Source: Cryptomeria japonica (taxonomy: Eukaryota > Streptophyta > Pinopsida > Cupressales > Cupressaceae). From it: 64,000 bases of DNA. The translations under genes and the position numbers were made by a program. This document shows positions 35,416 to 47,277 of this stretch, piece by piece; the first letter of the stretch is position 1, and each line of letters opens with the position of its first letter. The DNA is taken from contig NC_081410.1 in assembly GCF_030272615.1 (NCBI RefSeq), positions 226,475,415 to 226,539,414 of the forward strand, in the 5' to 3' direction. The notes beneath the pieces are model-generated. The model saw nothing but the letters and a program-made list of their open reading frames with translations. It was not told the DNA's origin and did not search any database.

Positions 35416-36300
35416 GTGAGTGAAGATGAAGGAGAAGAAGCCCCGATAGAACAAGCAAACCTACTGGTGGTTGATTCAGATGAGGAAAGGTTTTTGAGGG
35501 TTTTGAGTAGGGAGAATACCAAACCTCATTTTACCCCACCAAAATATGATGGGAAGTTATATTCAGATGAATTGATGGATTGGATCTCAAAGATGGAGAA
35601 GTATTTTGATTTTGAAAGCACTGTAGAAGAAAGGAAGGTGAAATATGTCTGTACCCAGTTGAAAGGTCATGCATCTCTTTGGTGGGAGTATTTTCAAGTT
35701 GATAGACAAAGAAGAGGTAAAGAGAAGATTAAGACATGGGATCAGATGGTTGCTAAGTTGAAATTGAAGTTTATGCTAGCTGATTATCAAGTGAATTTAG
35801 TCCAAAAGTTGCAGAATTTGAGGTAGAAGGAATCTAGTGTGAAGGAGTACACCAAAGTATTTTACAAGTTGAATATTAGATTCGAACATGTTGATGATGG
35901 AGTTGAACAAGTTGAAAGATATTTGAATGGATTGCGGATGTCAATACAAGATGAACTCAGTTTGATCAAATTGGAGAGTGTTGAAGAAGCTTACCAGTAT
36001 GCCCTAAAGGCAGAAGAGAAGTTAAACAAAAGACATGAGTAGAGGCAGAGAGGCAGAGGTGAAAGGTTTACTGGAGGAAGATTTCAAGGAGGAAGAGGAT
36101 ATACCAGAGGAAGATGAACCAACATAGATCAGAGAAAGGACAAGGAAGTGAACAAAGAAGGTAATTCATACCAGAAGGATGATAGAAATTTCTATTGGAG
36201 GAGAGAACTAGATGGTTACCGAAATGAGAATTTTGGGAGACAAGACAAGAGGCTTTAAGTGTGGAGAAGAAGGACATCGTGCATTTGAGTGTAAGAAGAC
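35416..36300 (+). pseudogene. Gag of the chromovirus-like element
   Basis: The capsid domain shows FTPPKYDGKLYSDELMDWIS, KYVCTQLKGHASLWWEYF and WDQMVAKLKLKFMLADYQV. A TAG at 35824 and further stops interrupt it, followed by EAYQYALKAEEKLNKR and an Arg/Gly-rich tail. The CCHC zinc knuckle (FKCGEEGHRAFECKK) is at about 36250..36293 in a shifted frame. It binds element RNA during particle assembly in intact relatives. Confidence 0.82.
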
Positions 36301-36420
36301 AAAGAATACTGGAAGAGCAGTAGTGGTGGAAGAAAACCCCACCGGATCAGACAATAAACCAAAAGATGGAGAACTATTGGTGATGAGGAGAGTTTTGTGT
36401 CATACCGGAGGAGATGAAGA

Positions 36421-37128
36421 GCCCTTACAGAGGAAGAATTTGTTCAAGACCAGATGTAAGGTATCTGGTAAGTTTTGTAAAGTCGTTATTGATAGTGGTA
36501 GTTCATATACTCTTGTTACAGAAGAGATGGTAAATAATTTGAAATTAAAAAGATTGAAACACCCTAAGCCTTATCAGATAGCATGGATTTAGGATGAACA
36601 TAAGTTGTTAGTAAGCGAGCAATGTTTGGTGAAATTGAAAAATTGGGAATTATCATGATGAAGTCTTGTGTGATATTATGCCTATGGATATTTGTCATCT
36701 TTTGTTGGGTAGACCTTGGCAGCTTGATAGACAAGTAGTACATGATGGTAGGAAGAATACATACATACACTATTATGGCCAATGGGATGAAGAAAACCTT
36801 ATTGCCTTTGGAACCTTTGAAGAATGAAGTTTGTATGAATGCTAGACTATATTTGGTAGATGAAAGGAAATTCATGGATGGATTGAGACATGAGAATGTG
36901 TGTTTTGCCTTAATTCCTAACAAGACTAAGAAACTAGAATCGAAAGGAGAACACCCAGAAGAGAAAAAAGATTTGATGACAGAATATGAAGATATCATTT
37001 CAGATAATGTACCTGATGGATTGCCACCTGTGAGAAGTATTAGTCATTGCATGGACTTGGTTCCCAGAGCTAGTTTTCCTAACAAAGTTGCACACTGGTT
37101 GACACCAACAGAGAATGAAGAACTGAAT
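36421..37128 (+). pseudogene. Protease and linker of the chromovirus-like element
   Basis: The retropepsin active site reads CKVVIDSGSSYTLVTEEM near 36480..36530. A stop at 36592 and a shift follow, then DIMPMDICHLLLGRPWQLDR near 36680..36730, which is the conserved end of chromovirus proteases. The linker to RT is readable to a stop at about 37132. The catalytic aspartate is kept, but the reading frame is not. Confidence 0.8.
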
Positions 37129-37134
37129 GGATAA

Positions 37135-37285
37135 GTGCAGGAGCTGTTGAAGAAAGGTTTGATCAAGGAAAGTCTGAGCCCTTGTGCAGTACCAACAATA
37201 CTAGCACCTAAGAAGAATGGAGAGTGGAGAATGTGTACAGATTCCAGAGAAATAAATAGGATCATAGTGAAATATCGGTTTCCTT
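37135..37285 (+). pseudogene. RT start of the chromovirus-like element, truncated
   Basis: The peptide [19 protein letters not shown] followed by [20 protein letters not shown] and KYRFPL is the N-terminal finger region of gypsy RT. It ends at 37285 exactly where TGTTAGTCCC of Copia LTR C begins. This is a clean insertion break, not gradual decay. Confidence 0.85.
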
Positions 37286-37940
37286 TGTTAGTCCCAACTG
37301 ATGCTGAGAGGGGAGGGGTTAATCAACACTTTACCGATTTTACAAAATTAAAACCTTTTAACACAAGTCTGCACTAACTTAATATTCATCAATACAAATA
37401 GTTATTGCAGGAGAACATGCATACATGAAAAGATACACAATAACACCAAGATTTATCTTGTGGAAACCCAAATGAGAGAAAACCATGGTGTGAGTAGAAA
37501 CTCACAAACTTTGCACTCTTCTGGAGTACGCCTAGTGAGGCGCCATCCATGTTAGGAGATTACAAAGAAACTATTAGGTGCCACCCGGTTAAGGGATTTT
37601 ATTTAAGGCCTATTAGTGCCTTTACCCTATTAGAGGTAGCCTTGTTAAGGACTTAGGAACATCAATTAAGATGTCACCCAGTTAAGGGATTTTACAAAGG
37701 GACCTGTTAAAGTCCACCTGGTTAAGGGATTTTGAGTTGCAATGGTCTGAAAGCAATTGGAAGTTGATCTGCTGGAATAGCTATTGATAGCTTGATCAGA
37801 TCACAATGAAATTCATACTCTGTCTGCACCAGTTGTGTCTACTCTACACTGCACTGGTTCTCTGCTTCACCTTTGACTCTGCACTCTATCGGTCTACTTC
37901 ACACACACTCTACTTTGCTAAATCATTTAGCACTTCCTCA
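37286..37940 (-). mobile_element. Copia LTR C, left part
   Basis: Read on the minus strand, the LTR ends CCTCTCAGCATCAGTTGGG then ACTAACA at 37286, the usual Copia LTR terminus. No primer site lies to its left, so this is the outer end of a minus-strand element (3' LTR) or a solo LTR. It contains two or three TTAACCGGGTGG-like repeats. It is split by element D at 37941 and should continue at 63316. Confidence 0.6.
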
Positions 37941-39178
37941 TGTTAGGATAACCGGTCAACAACTGAGAGGGGGGGTGAATTAGTTGTTAACACATTATAA
38001 TATTTAATCCACTTAATAACCATTAACCAGATTAAGTACCGATAAAGAAGAAACAAATACCAGTAAACAATACAGCTTAACAATTAAACAGGTAATCAAT
38101 GCAAAGTAACCATACCACATAAAACCATGATTTGTATGTGGAAAACTCAGAAAGGGAAAAACCACGGTGGGAAGCCTACCCACAATTAGATGATACTTCT
38201 GCAGAAAGTATGTGATACAATGAGGGGTCTACACATGTAGGAAGGCACACTACCTAGAGCGTACTACTCATTACAAAAGAGTCTCACTGACTACAGAGAG
38301 GCAAAAACCATCTCAAGATAAATGGACAACAATCCAATAGAGTGAATTGTTAGAGATAACATCTACCATGCTTGATTACAGTCCCGGTTAAGCTCAATAA
38401 TGGAGGCCTTGACCTCTTCCTTAATCCCAATTTGATCACCTATGATCGACCAAATCTCCTTCGTATATGATATTGCATTCCAAGACCATGACTTCTAATT
38501 ACAATGCGATCTTACATCATTTTATACCAACCCTAAGGCCTAAACCAATTAGGTCGGCCACCTAAAAGATATTACAATAAGATCATTACATAAATCCATA
38601 TTACAATGATATGACATGTCGGCTTAAGACCAAAATAACAATAAAAAATCCATAAAACATCTCGAAACATCCCAGTAACTTGTAGAGTACACGTTAACAT
38701 GATACCGGTCCATAACCTAGATAGGTACCAGACCTATTCTGGGTCCACCACGCCAAAGAAATGTCTTCAAGCAGTTGAAGCACGATCAAAGAACATCTTC
38801 AACATCCTGAAATCCATGTAGAATCTTCACCAACATCAATTATGCATTCTGTCAAGATTCCTCAGTGATAGCTTTGCCGGTAAAGCCTTAAACTAGTGTC
38901 GGTAAGGGTTTACCAGAGTGTATGATAGCATCTGATTACAAAGTCAATACCATCTGACCAAGACATGCTCTAGAAGAATGTACCACATGTAACCAATCAC
39001 ATTCCATAGATCCAAACATGTCGGAAGTGTACAACAGATAGCCTCTTTTGTCGGTAACACTAGATCTTCTATCGGTAACCAAAACCTGTCTACCGATAAC
39101 CAACCATAACAGATATTGTTGACATCAATGACAAAATATCAATGCAACACATAATCAATTCATCCAATAATGCCAACA
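37941..39178 (-). repeat. 3' LTR of Copia element D
   Basis: It begins TGTTAGGATAACCGG and ends AATGCCAACA in plus-strand coordinates. Read on the minus strand it starts TGTTGGCATTATTGG, like the Copia LTR at 2656, so the two belong to related families. It includes several ACCGGT-like words. Confidence 0.9.
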
Positions 39179-39190
39179 ATCTCCCCCTTT
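39179..39190 (-). promoter_or_regulatory. Polypurine tract of element D
   Basis: On the minus strand AAAGGGGGAGAT directly precedes the LTR start TGTTGGC. It is the plus-strand priming site. Confidence 0.85.
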
Positions 39191-39513
39191 GGCATTGATG
39201 ATAACACTAGATGTGAAAACATCTAAGTACCAAGAAATGCCAAATAAGTCTCCCCCTGTGGAAGACAACCAACAATCTCTTGAATATAAATTACTCTCCC
39301 CCTAATGTATACAACTCCTTTTCTTATTTTTCACATCAATATCTCCCCCCCTTTGACATCAATGCCAGAAATCTGATAAAAATATCAAAGAAAGAATATA
39401 AACCTTTGTATCTCAAAGCTGACTACTCTCCTTGAGTAGTAGCACCACTCATCAGTGCCAGAATAAACAATGTCTCTGATAATGCATGTCAGACTGATGA
39501 TAAACTACATTAA

Positions 39514-40290
39514 TCAAGTCTCTGTCGGAGGGGCATAAACCCCTAACTTGTCTCTTAAATACTCAAATGATTCCTTAGACAATGGTTTAGTGAATATGTC
39601 TGCAATCGGTTCTTTAGTGTTCACATAAACCAATTTGACTTCCTTTCCTTCTACCTTGTCCTTCAAAAAGTTATACTTTATTGATATATGCTTAGTCTTA
39701 GAGTGAAATACCAGATTCTTAGACATGTCAACTGCAAAGTTATCACAGTAGATAACTACAGGTTCACTACAATTTACACTAATATCCTTCAACATTTGCT
39801 TCATCCACAAGACTTGAGTGCAATTAGTTGTTGCTGCAACATACTTAGCTTCTGCAGTAGATAAAGAAATGCATGATTGGTTTTTGTTGATCCATGAAAC
39901 CAATTTATTTCCAAGAAAGAAAGCTCCACCAGAAGTTCTCTTCCTGTCATCGGTATCGTCTGCCTAATCTGAGTCAGTATATGCACATAAAGTGAAATCA
40001 TCATTTTTAGAATACCATAAACCATATTCTGTTGTTCCTTGCAAATACCGAAATATCCTCTTTACTGCACATTCATGATTCTCTTTAGGATTACTTTGAT
40101 ATCTTGAAACAATACTTATTGCATTCATAATATCTGGTCTAGTCTGAGTTAAATATAACAGACCACCAATCATAGACTTATACCTTGTCGGATTTACCAG
40201 TGTAGAAGTATCCTTGATAGATAATTTCTCACTTGTCACCATAGGAGTACTTAGTGGTTTGGAATTATCCATACCAAACTTCTTCAACAA
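39514..40290 (-). pseudogene. Element D: RT C-terminus and RNase H
   Basis: Minus strand. The frame includes LLKKFGMDNSKPLSTPM, YLTQTRPDIMNAISIVSRY and LQGTTEYGLWY, then RNase H with TSGGAFFLGNKLVSW, SLSTAEAKYVAA, IYCDNFAVDMSKN and DIFTKPLS, ending at TAG 39514..39516. A TAG replaces the conserved tryptophan codon of the YTDSDWAD-type block at about 39966, so it is not functional. Confidence 0.9.
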
Positions 40291-40299
40291 TTCCCTTGG

Positions 40300-40918
40300 A
40301 TACTTAGTTTGACAAATAAAAATGCCTTTATCAATTTGAGTAATCTATAAACCTAAGAAAAAAATCATCTCACCAATCATGGACATTTCAAATTCATTCT
40401 TCATATTGATAGCAAATTCCACGCACAATTTATCTTCTCCTCCAAAAATGATATCATCAACAAATACTTCAATAATCAGAATATCATTATCAGTGATATT
40501 ATAATATAAGTTACTATCAACATTGTCTTTAGTAAAACCAAGTTTCAAAAGATATTTATCCAACCTTACATACCAAGCTCTAGGAGCTTGTTTCAATCCA
40601 TATAAAGCTTTCTTCAATTTGCAAACCATATCTTTATCATTTATCGGTGAAAATTCGTCAGGTTTCTCAATGTATACTTCTTCTTCAAGTTCACCATTCA
40701 AAAATGCACATTTAATATCTATTTGATAAGCCTTATAGTTCTTATAAGCTGCATAGGCAAGAAATAGTCTAATAGCTTCAATTCTAGCTACAGGTGCAAA
40801 TGTCTCACCATAATCAATTCCTTCCATTTGAGAATATCCTTTACAAACCAATCTATCCTTATTTCTTACAACTTGACCATCCTCATTCAGTTTATTCCTA
40901 AAAAAAACCATTTAATTC
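40300..40918 (-). pseudogene. Element D: RT, part after the insertion
   Basis: Minus strand, from the insertion point at 40918 down. It reads [70 protein letters not shown] and the catalytic FVDDIIFGG at about 40430..40455. A TAG at 40345 interrupts the frame. The first codons were shifted by a T insertion near the junction. It joins to 59441..59256 across element F. Confidence 0.92.
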
Positions 40919-42390
40919 TGTATGCGGGAAAAGTGGGCTGATAAAACTCAATATGTGAAAATATTTCAAAATACTAGTCCACACATACACAGGACTTCTT
41001 GGTGCAAGCTATGGAGTAACGTAGTATTACTCAGCTTCCCAAGGTGGGTCTCATGGTTCTCTATCTCACAATGTCCCTCAAACCAATGTTTTGCTCTCAG
41101 ATCACTGAGCAAAATGGTTCAGGGATGGCAAATGCAAGAACGAGGGATGCTTTGATAGATTTTAGTATGAGATGTGTTATAAGCTAGGTATGATTTTAAA
41201 ATGCAATAAACTAAATGATAAGATGACAAGATTAGTATGAATACTATCCTAGCATACTATATTTAGTCTATGATTGAACTAAAATGATAAAGAAATTATT
41301 CTAACATGCATATTTAGTCTAATTCCTGATTTAAGAGAGGCTAAATGATGAGCATATATAAAATGAGAAAGCTTGAATGTATTTGAGCATAAGTGTGATG
41401 CTACAAATTTGAAGGATGATTGTTATGGAGGAATGAGAGCTCTATTTATAGCACAAACAGGGCAATGGATGGTCAAGATTGAATGGTTTAATCAAGGGTT
41501 GAGTTTGAAAGTTGGGGATCTATGTGCACAATTGGCACCAATGAAATGGTGACAAGTGTCAACATAGGGTTGGGTTGAGAGAAGGGGTTGGAGGCATTAA
41601 AGGCCTGAGAAGACCTCATAGTTATCTAGAGGGTAAGGGTCAAGTCTAAGTTAAGATTACCCATTGGATTAAGAGTTAATCCAAGGATAAACCTTTGTGC
41701 AAATGATTAAGAGATAATCATGGTCAAAGAATTAATGGCCTGATGAGACCCTTGGGTTGGATGAAGGTTGAGTCAAAACAAATGTTTTAACCATGTAGGA
41801 GGGTTTGAGTTAACCATTAATGGTTATTGGAGACTTTGGGGATTAAGTGGTTGAAGGTTGAAAGCCTTCAATGGTTATCAAAGACTTTGAGCCATTTAGT
41901 GGTTGAAGGTTGAAAGCCTTTAATGGTTATCAAAGACTTTGAGGGTTTGCGAAGTGACTTCCCTTTGCTTAGGGATGTGACAAAGTTTAGAGGAGGGGTT
42001 AGGTTAATTAGAAGCGATTAGAAGATTCTAGAAGGGATTAGAAAGGGGTTTGGGATTTTGCAAGTGGATGGAGGGATAATAGGATTTAATTGAAATAAAG
42101 TAATTTAATTCAATTTGGTTGCAATTTGAAGAAATTAAATAAATTAGATTTATTCAATTTAGGATAACTATTTAATTAAATTTGAATTTAATTAAAAGTG
42201 GATAGGGGGGTTTAATTGAATAAAATGATTTATTCATTAAATGGGTATAGTGAATTTTATTTAAATAAATTGAGTAATTTACTTAATTAAATAGAGGAAT
42301 GCGGGTAATTTAATTAAATTGGATTTAATTAAATAAAGAAATGAACATAAAATATTCATTTAGGAATATGGTCATTTTTATACGTCTACA
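40919..42390 (-). repeat. 3' LTR of element F (1472 bp)
   Basis: It pairs with 57811..59255. It includes a 55-bp direct repeat (GTGGTTGAAGGTTGAAAGCC, twice, near 41850 and 41902) and a run of TTTAATTAAAT words on the right. It is 27 bp longer than its partner because of a deletion there. The weak polypurine tract (minus strand AATAGGGGCAAAA) lies at 42391..42405. Confidence 0.95.
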
Positions 42391-42747
42391 TTTTGCCCCT
42401 ATTTGAAGTGACGTGTGTGCACATGTTATTTCAAAGAAAATGATGCCTTATCATGATTTATGATCAATGCAATTTTTGTGTCGCTCTTTTGATTTGCAAG
42501 TCGTGCCCCAAATTTGATGTGATGCCCCAGATTCGATATTTTGATGGTGATGCCCCCTCGGGAGATGAATCAATATTTTGAAATTTTTTGATTTAATTTG
42601 ATGAGTTGCGTATGATGTGTATGATTTCGGGCATGTGAAAAGTGTGCAAATTGATTCATCTCTCGATAAGTTACAAATGTTATGGTATAGGGGAGACCGT
42701 GACCATATTACAGGTCCATTTGGCTAACCCTAATTTCATTTTCCTCC

Positions 42748-42756
42748 TATAAAAGG
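42748..42756 (+). promoter_or_regulatory. TATA box of the antisense PMD gene
   Basis: TATAAAAGG lies in a promoter-like setting just inside the 3' LTR, on the strand opposite to gag-pol. Transcription would start near 42780. A GTAAGT splice donor at 42904 and an AG acceptor at 43923..43924 fit an intron of about 1.02 kb leading into the PMD frame. Inferred from sequence only. Confidence 0.6.
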
Positions 42757-42990
42757 GGAAAAGGGCGTGATTTAGATTCATTTGTGCTTTGTTGACTTTG
42801 GAGAAAGAGAATTTGCTCTGGAGAGAAAATACCTATTCCATATCATAGACACCGATTCGAGCGTGTTCGGAGGTATCGGAGACCTGCAGCGCGGGGACCA
42901 CCAGTAAGTCAACATTTTTGACCCTTTTTTGACTTTTTATTTTGTCGTTTTTAGTCATTTTTTTATTTTTAAAGTTCGGGTTTAATGTTT

Positions 42991-43426
42991 TAGCGTGTCT
43001 AGGGTCTAGAGTAGCGCATACGAAGTTTGAAGTAGCGCATCGAGTTCAATTTTAGGGGTTGCGTCTGAAAAAGGTAGGATAGCACATAGCAAAAATATGT
43101 TAGCGCATATAGGTAGAATAGCACATGGAAAGTGTCGGGTAGCGCGTCCAGTCAGCAGGTTAGCGTGTAGGGGTGACCTAGCACATAGGGGTCGCAGAGG
43201 TTCGCATAGGTAAGGGGGTTTAGCGCGTAAGACTAACCTAGCGCATAGGGCTAAACGGGTAGCGCCTAGGAGGTGTAGATTAGCGCGTAGAGTCATTCTA
43301 GCGCATAGGGTAGGTTAGGTGGCGCATGGGGTGAAAAGATTAGCGCGTAGAGTTGGTCTAGCGCATAGGATAGATAGATTAGCGCATAGAAAAGACAGCC
43401 TAGTGCGTGGGCTTGTTTTAGCGCAT
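42991..43426 (+). repeat. TAGCGCAT short-motif array 1
   Basis: About 20 copies of TAGCGCAT or one-base variants (TAGCACAT, TAGCGCGT, TAGTGCGT) are spaced about 22 bp apart on average, with unrelated sequence between them. The array lies within the probable intron of the PMD gene. The motif is the reverse complement of the one in arrays 2 and 3. Confidence 0.85.
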
Positions 43427-43624
43427 CTAAAAAAAATTTGCAGGATGGGCCGATTTGAAAATTTGTTGTGCTTTACCTATCGTGATGTGATGGATTTATC
43501 CAATATGAATGTTTGTATAACTTGTTTTGATTTGCGATTTTCCAAGTTATGTATAGATATCAAATGTGTTGTGTTGATCAGAATATGATTTATTTGCGTG
43601 TTCTGTGTCAAGTTCAATGTGTGA

Positions 43625-43800
43625 AGCCTGAGTTGTGTTACAAGCCGATATGGGTTGGAAACTTGAGTTGTTTTACAAGCTGATATGGGTGGGAAACTTG
43701 AGTTGTTTTACAAGTTTATGTGATTGTGGAGACTTGAGTTGTGTTACAAGTTTTGATATGGTTTTTGAGAACTTGAGTTGTTTTACAAGTTGATATGAAA
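43625..43800 (+). repeat. Five ~36-bp repeats with short palindromes
   Basis: Copies of ACTTGAGTTGTTTTACAAGT, followed by a GATATGGG-like spacer, begin near 43625, 43661, 43695, 43732 and 43771. Each unit has ACTTG...CAAGT arms. They lie near the 3' end of the probable PMD intron. Confidence 0.8.
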
Positions 43801-43924
43801 TGATAGGATTTTGAACTTTGATAGAGATGAGCAAATTGTTTCATGTTGTTGATGTAAGTTTGATTTTGATATCTTTGTTTTGATGTGGAAACTGATATTG
43901 GATTTGTTTTGACTTGTTGACAAG

Positions 43925-45852
43925 AGCGATTGGGTGTGGCGCAGTCGCGGGAGAGATTTCCTAGACCATGGACATTGATACCGCGGTTGTTGCAGGCGGA
44001 TCTGGATATTATTGAGAGATGTGGACTGACTTCTCTCCTGGATATGCCTCGGTTCACTGTGAACCGAGGGCTTTTGACAGCTTTGGCAGAGAGGTGGCAT
44101 AGCGACACCAACACCTTCCATTTTGTCACTGGAGAGATGACAGTCACACCTGAGGACTATTACCGGATTTGCGCATTCTTGTGGTAGGTGCACTACTACC
44201 ATATGAGCAGTCAGAGGAGGGTGGCACAAAGGCACTACGCTGGATTTTCCAGGATGATACAGTGTGCAGCTACGAGATTCCATGGCAGGAGTTTCTAGAT
44301 TTGGATTATACACCGCTGCCATCCGTACTAGCAGGTTTCATTAGGGGATTCCTTTGTCCTGATCGCAGGTCAAAGGGATTCTCGGTGGGATGGGGGTTAG
44401 TTTTGGAGGAGATGGTCACACAGGGCCGGAGGTTTGCATGGGGGTCAGCTATGTTGGCTCATCTATAAAAGAGTCTGCATGAGGTAGTATACCTCGGTTA
44501 CGGCAGTTTGTCAGCTGGCGTGACCCTATTACAGGTATGGTGCTGGGAGCACATTCCAGCAGCGAGGCCATTAGCAGATAGGGACAGGCCCGTAGGTGCA
44601 TCATATGTCTACGGATACAGAGGTCTAGTTGTCTAGTGTAAGCTGGGCAAACTAGAGCATTGGAGGAGGGTTTTTGACGATATAGATACGGTCACCTGGC
44701 GACCGTATACAGGATGTGAGGTATGGGCAGAGGATGGGCTGGAGATGCCCTTTGTTTTCATGACCAGATACTTGATAGGGAGGACCCCATTCGTGATTGA
44801 GCGGTTTGTGGTGACTCGAGTTTTGAGGCAGTTCGGGCGCCAGCAGGGTATTCCTCAGGGAGCATGCCTCTATGCACGGCGGCAGCAAGATGTGGCCGAT
44901 TGGGGGCTGACTATTGATAGTGCCATGGCAATGGAGGAGTTTGTGGGGTTGGCTGAGCAGATCTGGGATTATGCCCCAGAGATCCAGGATGCGGGCATGA
45001 CAAATGAATTCGCCCGTTTGTTTGCTGCGTGGGCGGTGGCCAGGATATTCGATCCTGAGGAGATGAGGCCAGCATTTGACTCAGATGAGGAGGAGGGAGA
45101 TGGGGGAGGTGATGGAGATGATGGGGAGGATGGAGGAGGAGGACGAGGGAGAGGAGGTAGAGGGAGGCGGGGAGAGAGAGGTGTGGAGAGAGCAGTGAGA
45201 CAGGGGAGGATAGAGAGGGGGAGAGGTGGATTGGCTATCGGAGCCGGTAGAGAGGGGAGAGTGGGGGAGGTGCTAGCTGCAGTGGGTGGTGAGGAGGAGC
45301 CTAGTCGACCAGCATAGAGGAGGAGGACGGATGTACTCCCACCTCCAGTACCGAGGACAGGCCGAGTGGGAGGGGTTCCTCCAGCACAGGTACCGTTACG
45401 AGTTCGAGTGCCAGGTCATATGGAGGATGCTCAGATACGGACCTTGCAGATTACTGTGCAGCAGCTGCAGGCACAGATTTTGACCTATCAGTGGCAGATT
45501 TCTTAGTTGACTACTGAGCGAGATACCGAGATAGAGTGGAGGGGGCAAGCGAAGGAGGTGGTGGCGAGTATGCAGAGAGTAGCGGCGGGTGGTCAGATGA
45601 GAGACACCCTTAGAGAGTTGGCGCTGAGAGCGTAGGAGGCGGAGTATTATAGGCGGAATTATGAGGTTGTAGTACCTAGGGATCGGTGAGTTGAGAGTTT
45701 TGCACAGTTGAGATCAAGTCGATCTCGAGCCATTGGGTCACGATCTGAGAGCCAAGGTGTTACGGGGCCACCGAGACAGGACCCTCCTGGAGATCCAGGG
45801 GCGGGTGCATCTGGAGCGAGACCATCTCCGTCAGGGGATAGTCATACTTGAG
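43925..45852 (+). pseudogene. Plant mobile domain (PMD) protein, antisense in element F
   Basis: The frame encodes a MAIN-like plant mobile domain, a family found both in host silencing-related proteins and in transposons. Clear blocks are LDIIERCGLTSLLDMPRF, TVNRGLLTALAERWHSDTNT and FHFVTGEMTVTPEDY, then VWCWEHIPAARP, WRRVFDDIDTVTWRPY and ERFVVTRVLRQFGRQQGIP. An acidic stretch (DSDEEEGDGGGDGDD) and a Gly/Arg-rich region follow at about 45080..45260, then a coiled-coil-like end with IRTLQITVQQLQAQI. One frameshift (about 44187) and stops near 44467, 44637, 45315, 45504, 45634 and 45687 break it. No ATG starts the domain in frame; an upstream spliced exon is likely. It lies downstream of integrase, on the opposite strand. 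Confidence 0.88.
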
Positions 45853-45940
45853 AGACATGGTCTCTGTTGTATTTTTTATCATTGTATTCTTTGTACTGGA
45901 CATAGTTTTGACACATTTTGTACATTTGGATCATTTTTGA

Positions 45941-45946
45941 TATATA

Positions 45947-46031
<85 letters not shown>
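45941..46031. repeat. (TA)n microsatellite
   Basis: About 45 TA units with one TATTATA interruption near 45950. Confidence 0.95.
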
Positions 46032-46034
<3 letters not shown>

Positions 46035-46223
46035 CACCATTTTTGATCATGTGATGCGTGTATATGGATGCATGTTATGTGGGTTATTTTTTGCTTTTTA
46101 TGATGATGCAATGCTTAGATAGATGATATAATATGTGATGCAGGATGTATGCTTTTATATGCTGTGAGATGTATCTTGAAAATGAGATGTATGATTTGAT
46201 ATGCAGGATGTATGAATTGAATT

Positions 46224-46352
46224 ATAGTTCAAATGATATGCAGTTAATGGTATGTAATGATGTGAAAATGATATGCAATTAATGATGTAAAAATAATATG
46301 CAACTAATTGTAAAATGATATACAACTAATTGTAAAATGATATGCAACTATG
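46224..46352. repeat. ~22-bp tandem repeats, five degenerate copies
   Basis: Variants of AAAATGATATGCAACTAATT follow one another, the last three being the most alike. They are non-coding. Confidence 0.7.
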
Positions 46353-47277
46353 TTTTTGGTGCATCCCTCATTCTGTATTTGCCATCTGATAGAACCATAT
46401 GTTTGCTTTCTTTGTAGATATCATCATTGAGCATTGATTTGTTTAGGATATGTTGAAAATTTATACAAGCATAATGGTATAATTGAACCATAATGACCTG
46501 AGAAAAATTTACATGATATTTGATTTTGCAAGATAGCACAAGCGTCAAGGTATAATTGAACCAGGATGACCTGAGTGCGTATTGCGTAAACAGACAAGAT
46601 TAGATCATTTGTATGCGTGAAGTGGAATCAGGCCTTCAGTGATATGTGATGTATCACGTCTCGAGGCAAGTATTCACACAGTACAAGTGATCGCCTCCCA
46701 GACAGAAGACTAAGAAAATATTGGAGTTTCCCCACGATCTCTAGCTGTGAAGCATTTAGTGAGACAATGAAGAGAATCCAAACATTCAAAAAGTTCAAAA
46801 TGCAAAACTAGCTAAAATTTTATGCTATAGTGCAACATTCAGTACTTCAGAAAATCATCCATCCTTGGTATTTTTGTGATTTGTTTTGTTTTTGAGTTTT
46901 GCATCTAGTCTTGATGTTTTGAATGTTTGCAATATTGATACGATTTACATGCCCCTAGCTGAGCATGCCTCTTGATGTGAATATATACAATGATTCCAAG
47001 CCATGGTGGATTAGTGGTAAGAGGATATATATAGGCAAATCAGGATAGTGACTACGCTAAGTATGTCCTGAATGGATATTTGCTAAGTGTCGGGCGATGG
47101 TCGATAGTGTTTGTATGGATAAAATGGTAAGGATATAGATGGAGGAGCCATTCTTTTCACAAGAGCGCCTGTTTACCAGGTTTTCACCATTTGTTTTTAT
47201 TTGTACTCTTTGTTTTTGCTTTTTCTGGATTTTTTGATTTTTTTGTTTATTTTGGCTTTTTTCGTGCACTAGGCCAC

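Larger units (their letters stand above)
45853..47277. other. Non-coding spacer between PMD and integrase
   Basis: It contains a (TA)n tract and short tandem repeats listed separately; no supported gene. The two convergent genes (PMD on plus, integrase on minus) would end here, so both polyadenylation regions probably lie within it. Confidence 0.5.

Noticed and set aside
40523-40726. Plus-strand frame opposite element D RT
   Set aside because: Shadow of the conserved Copia RT on the minus strand.
43006-43296. Minus-strand Leu/Cys/Ala-rich frame
   Set aside because: Produced by the TAGCGCAT array; repeated translation only.
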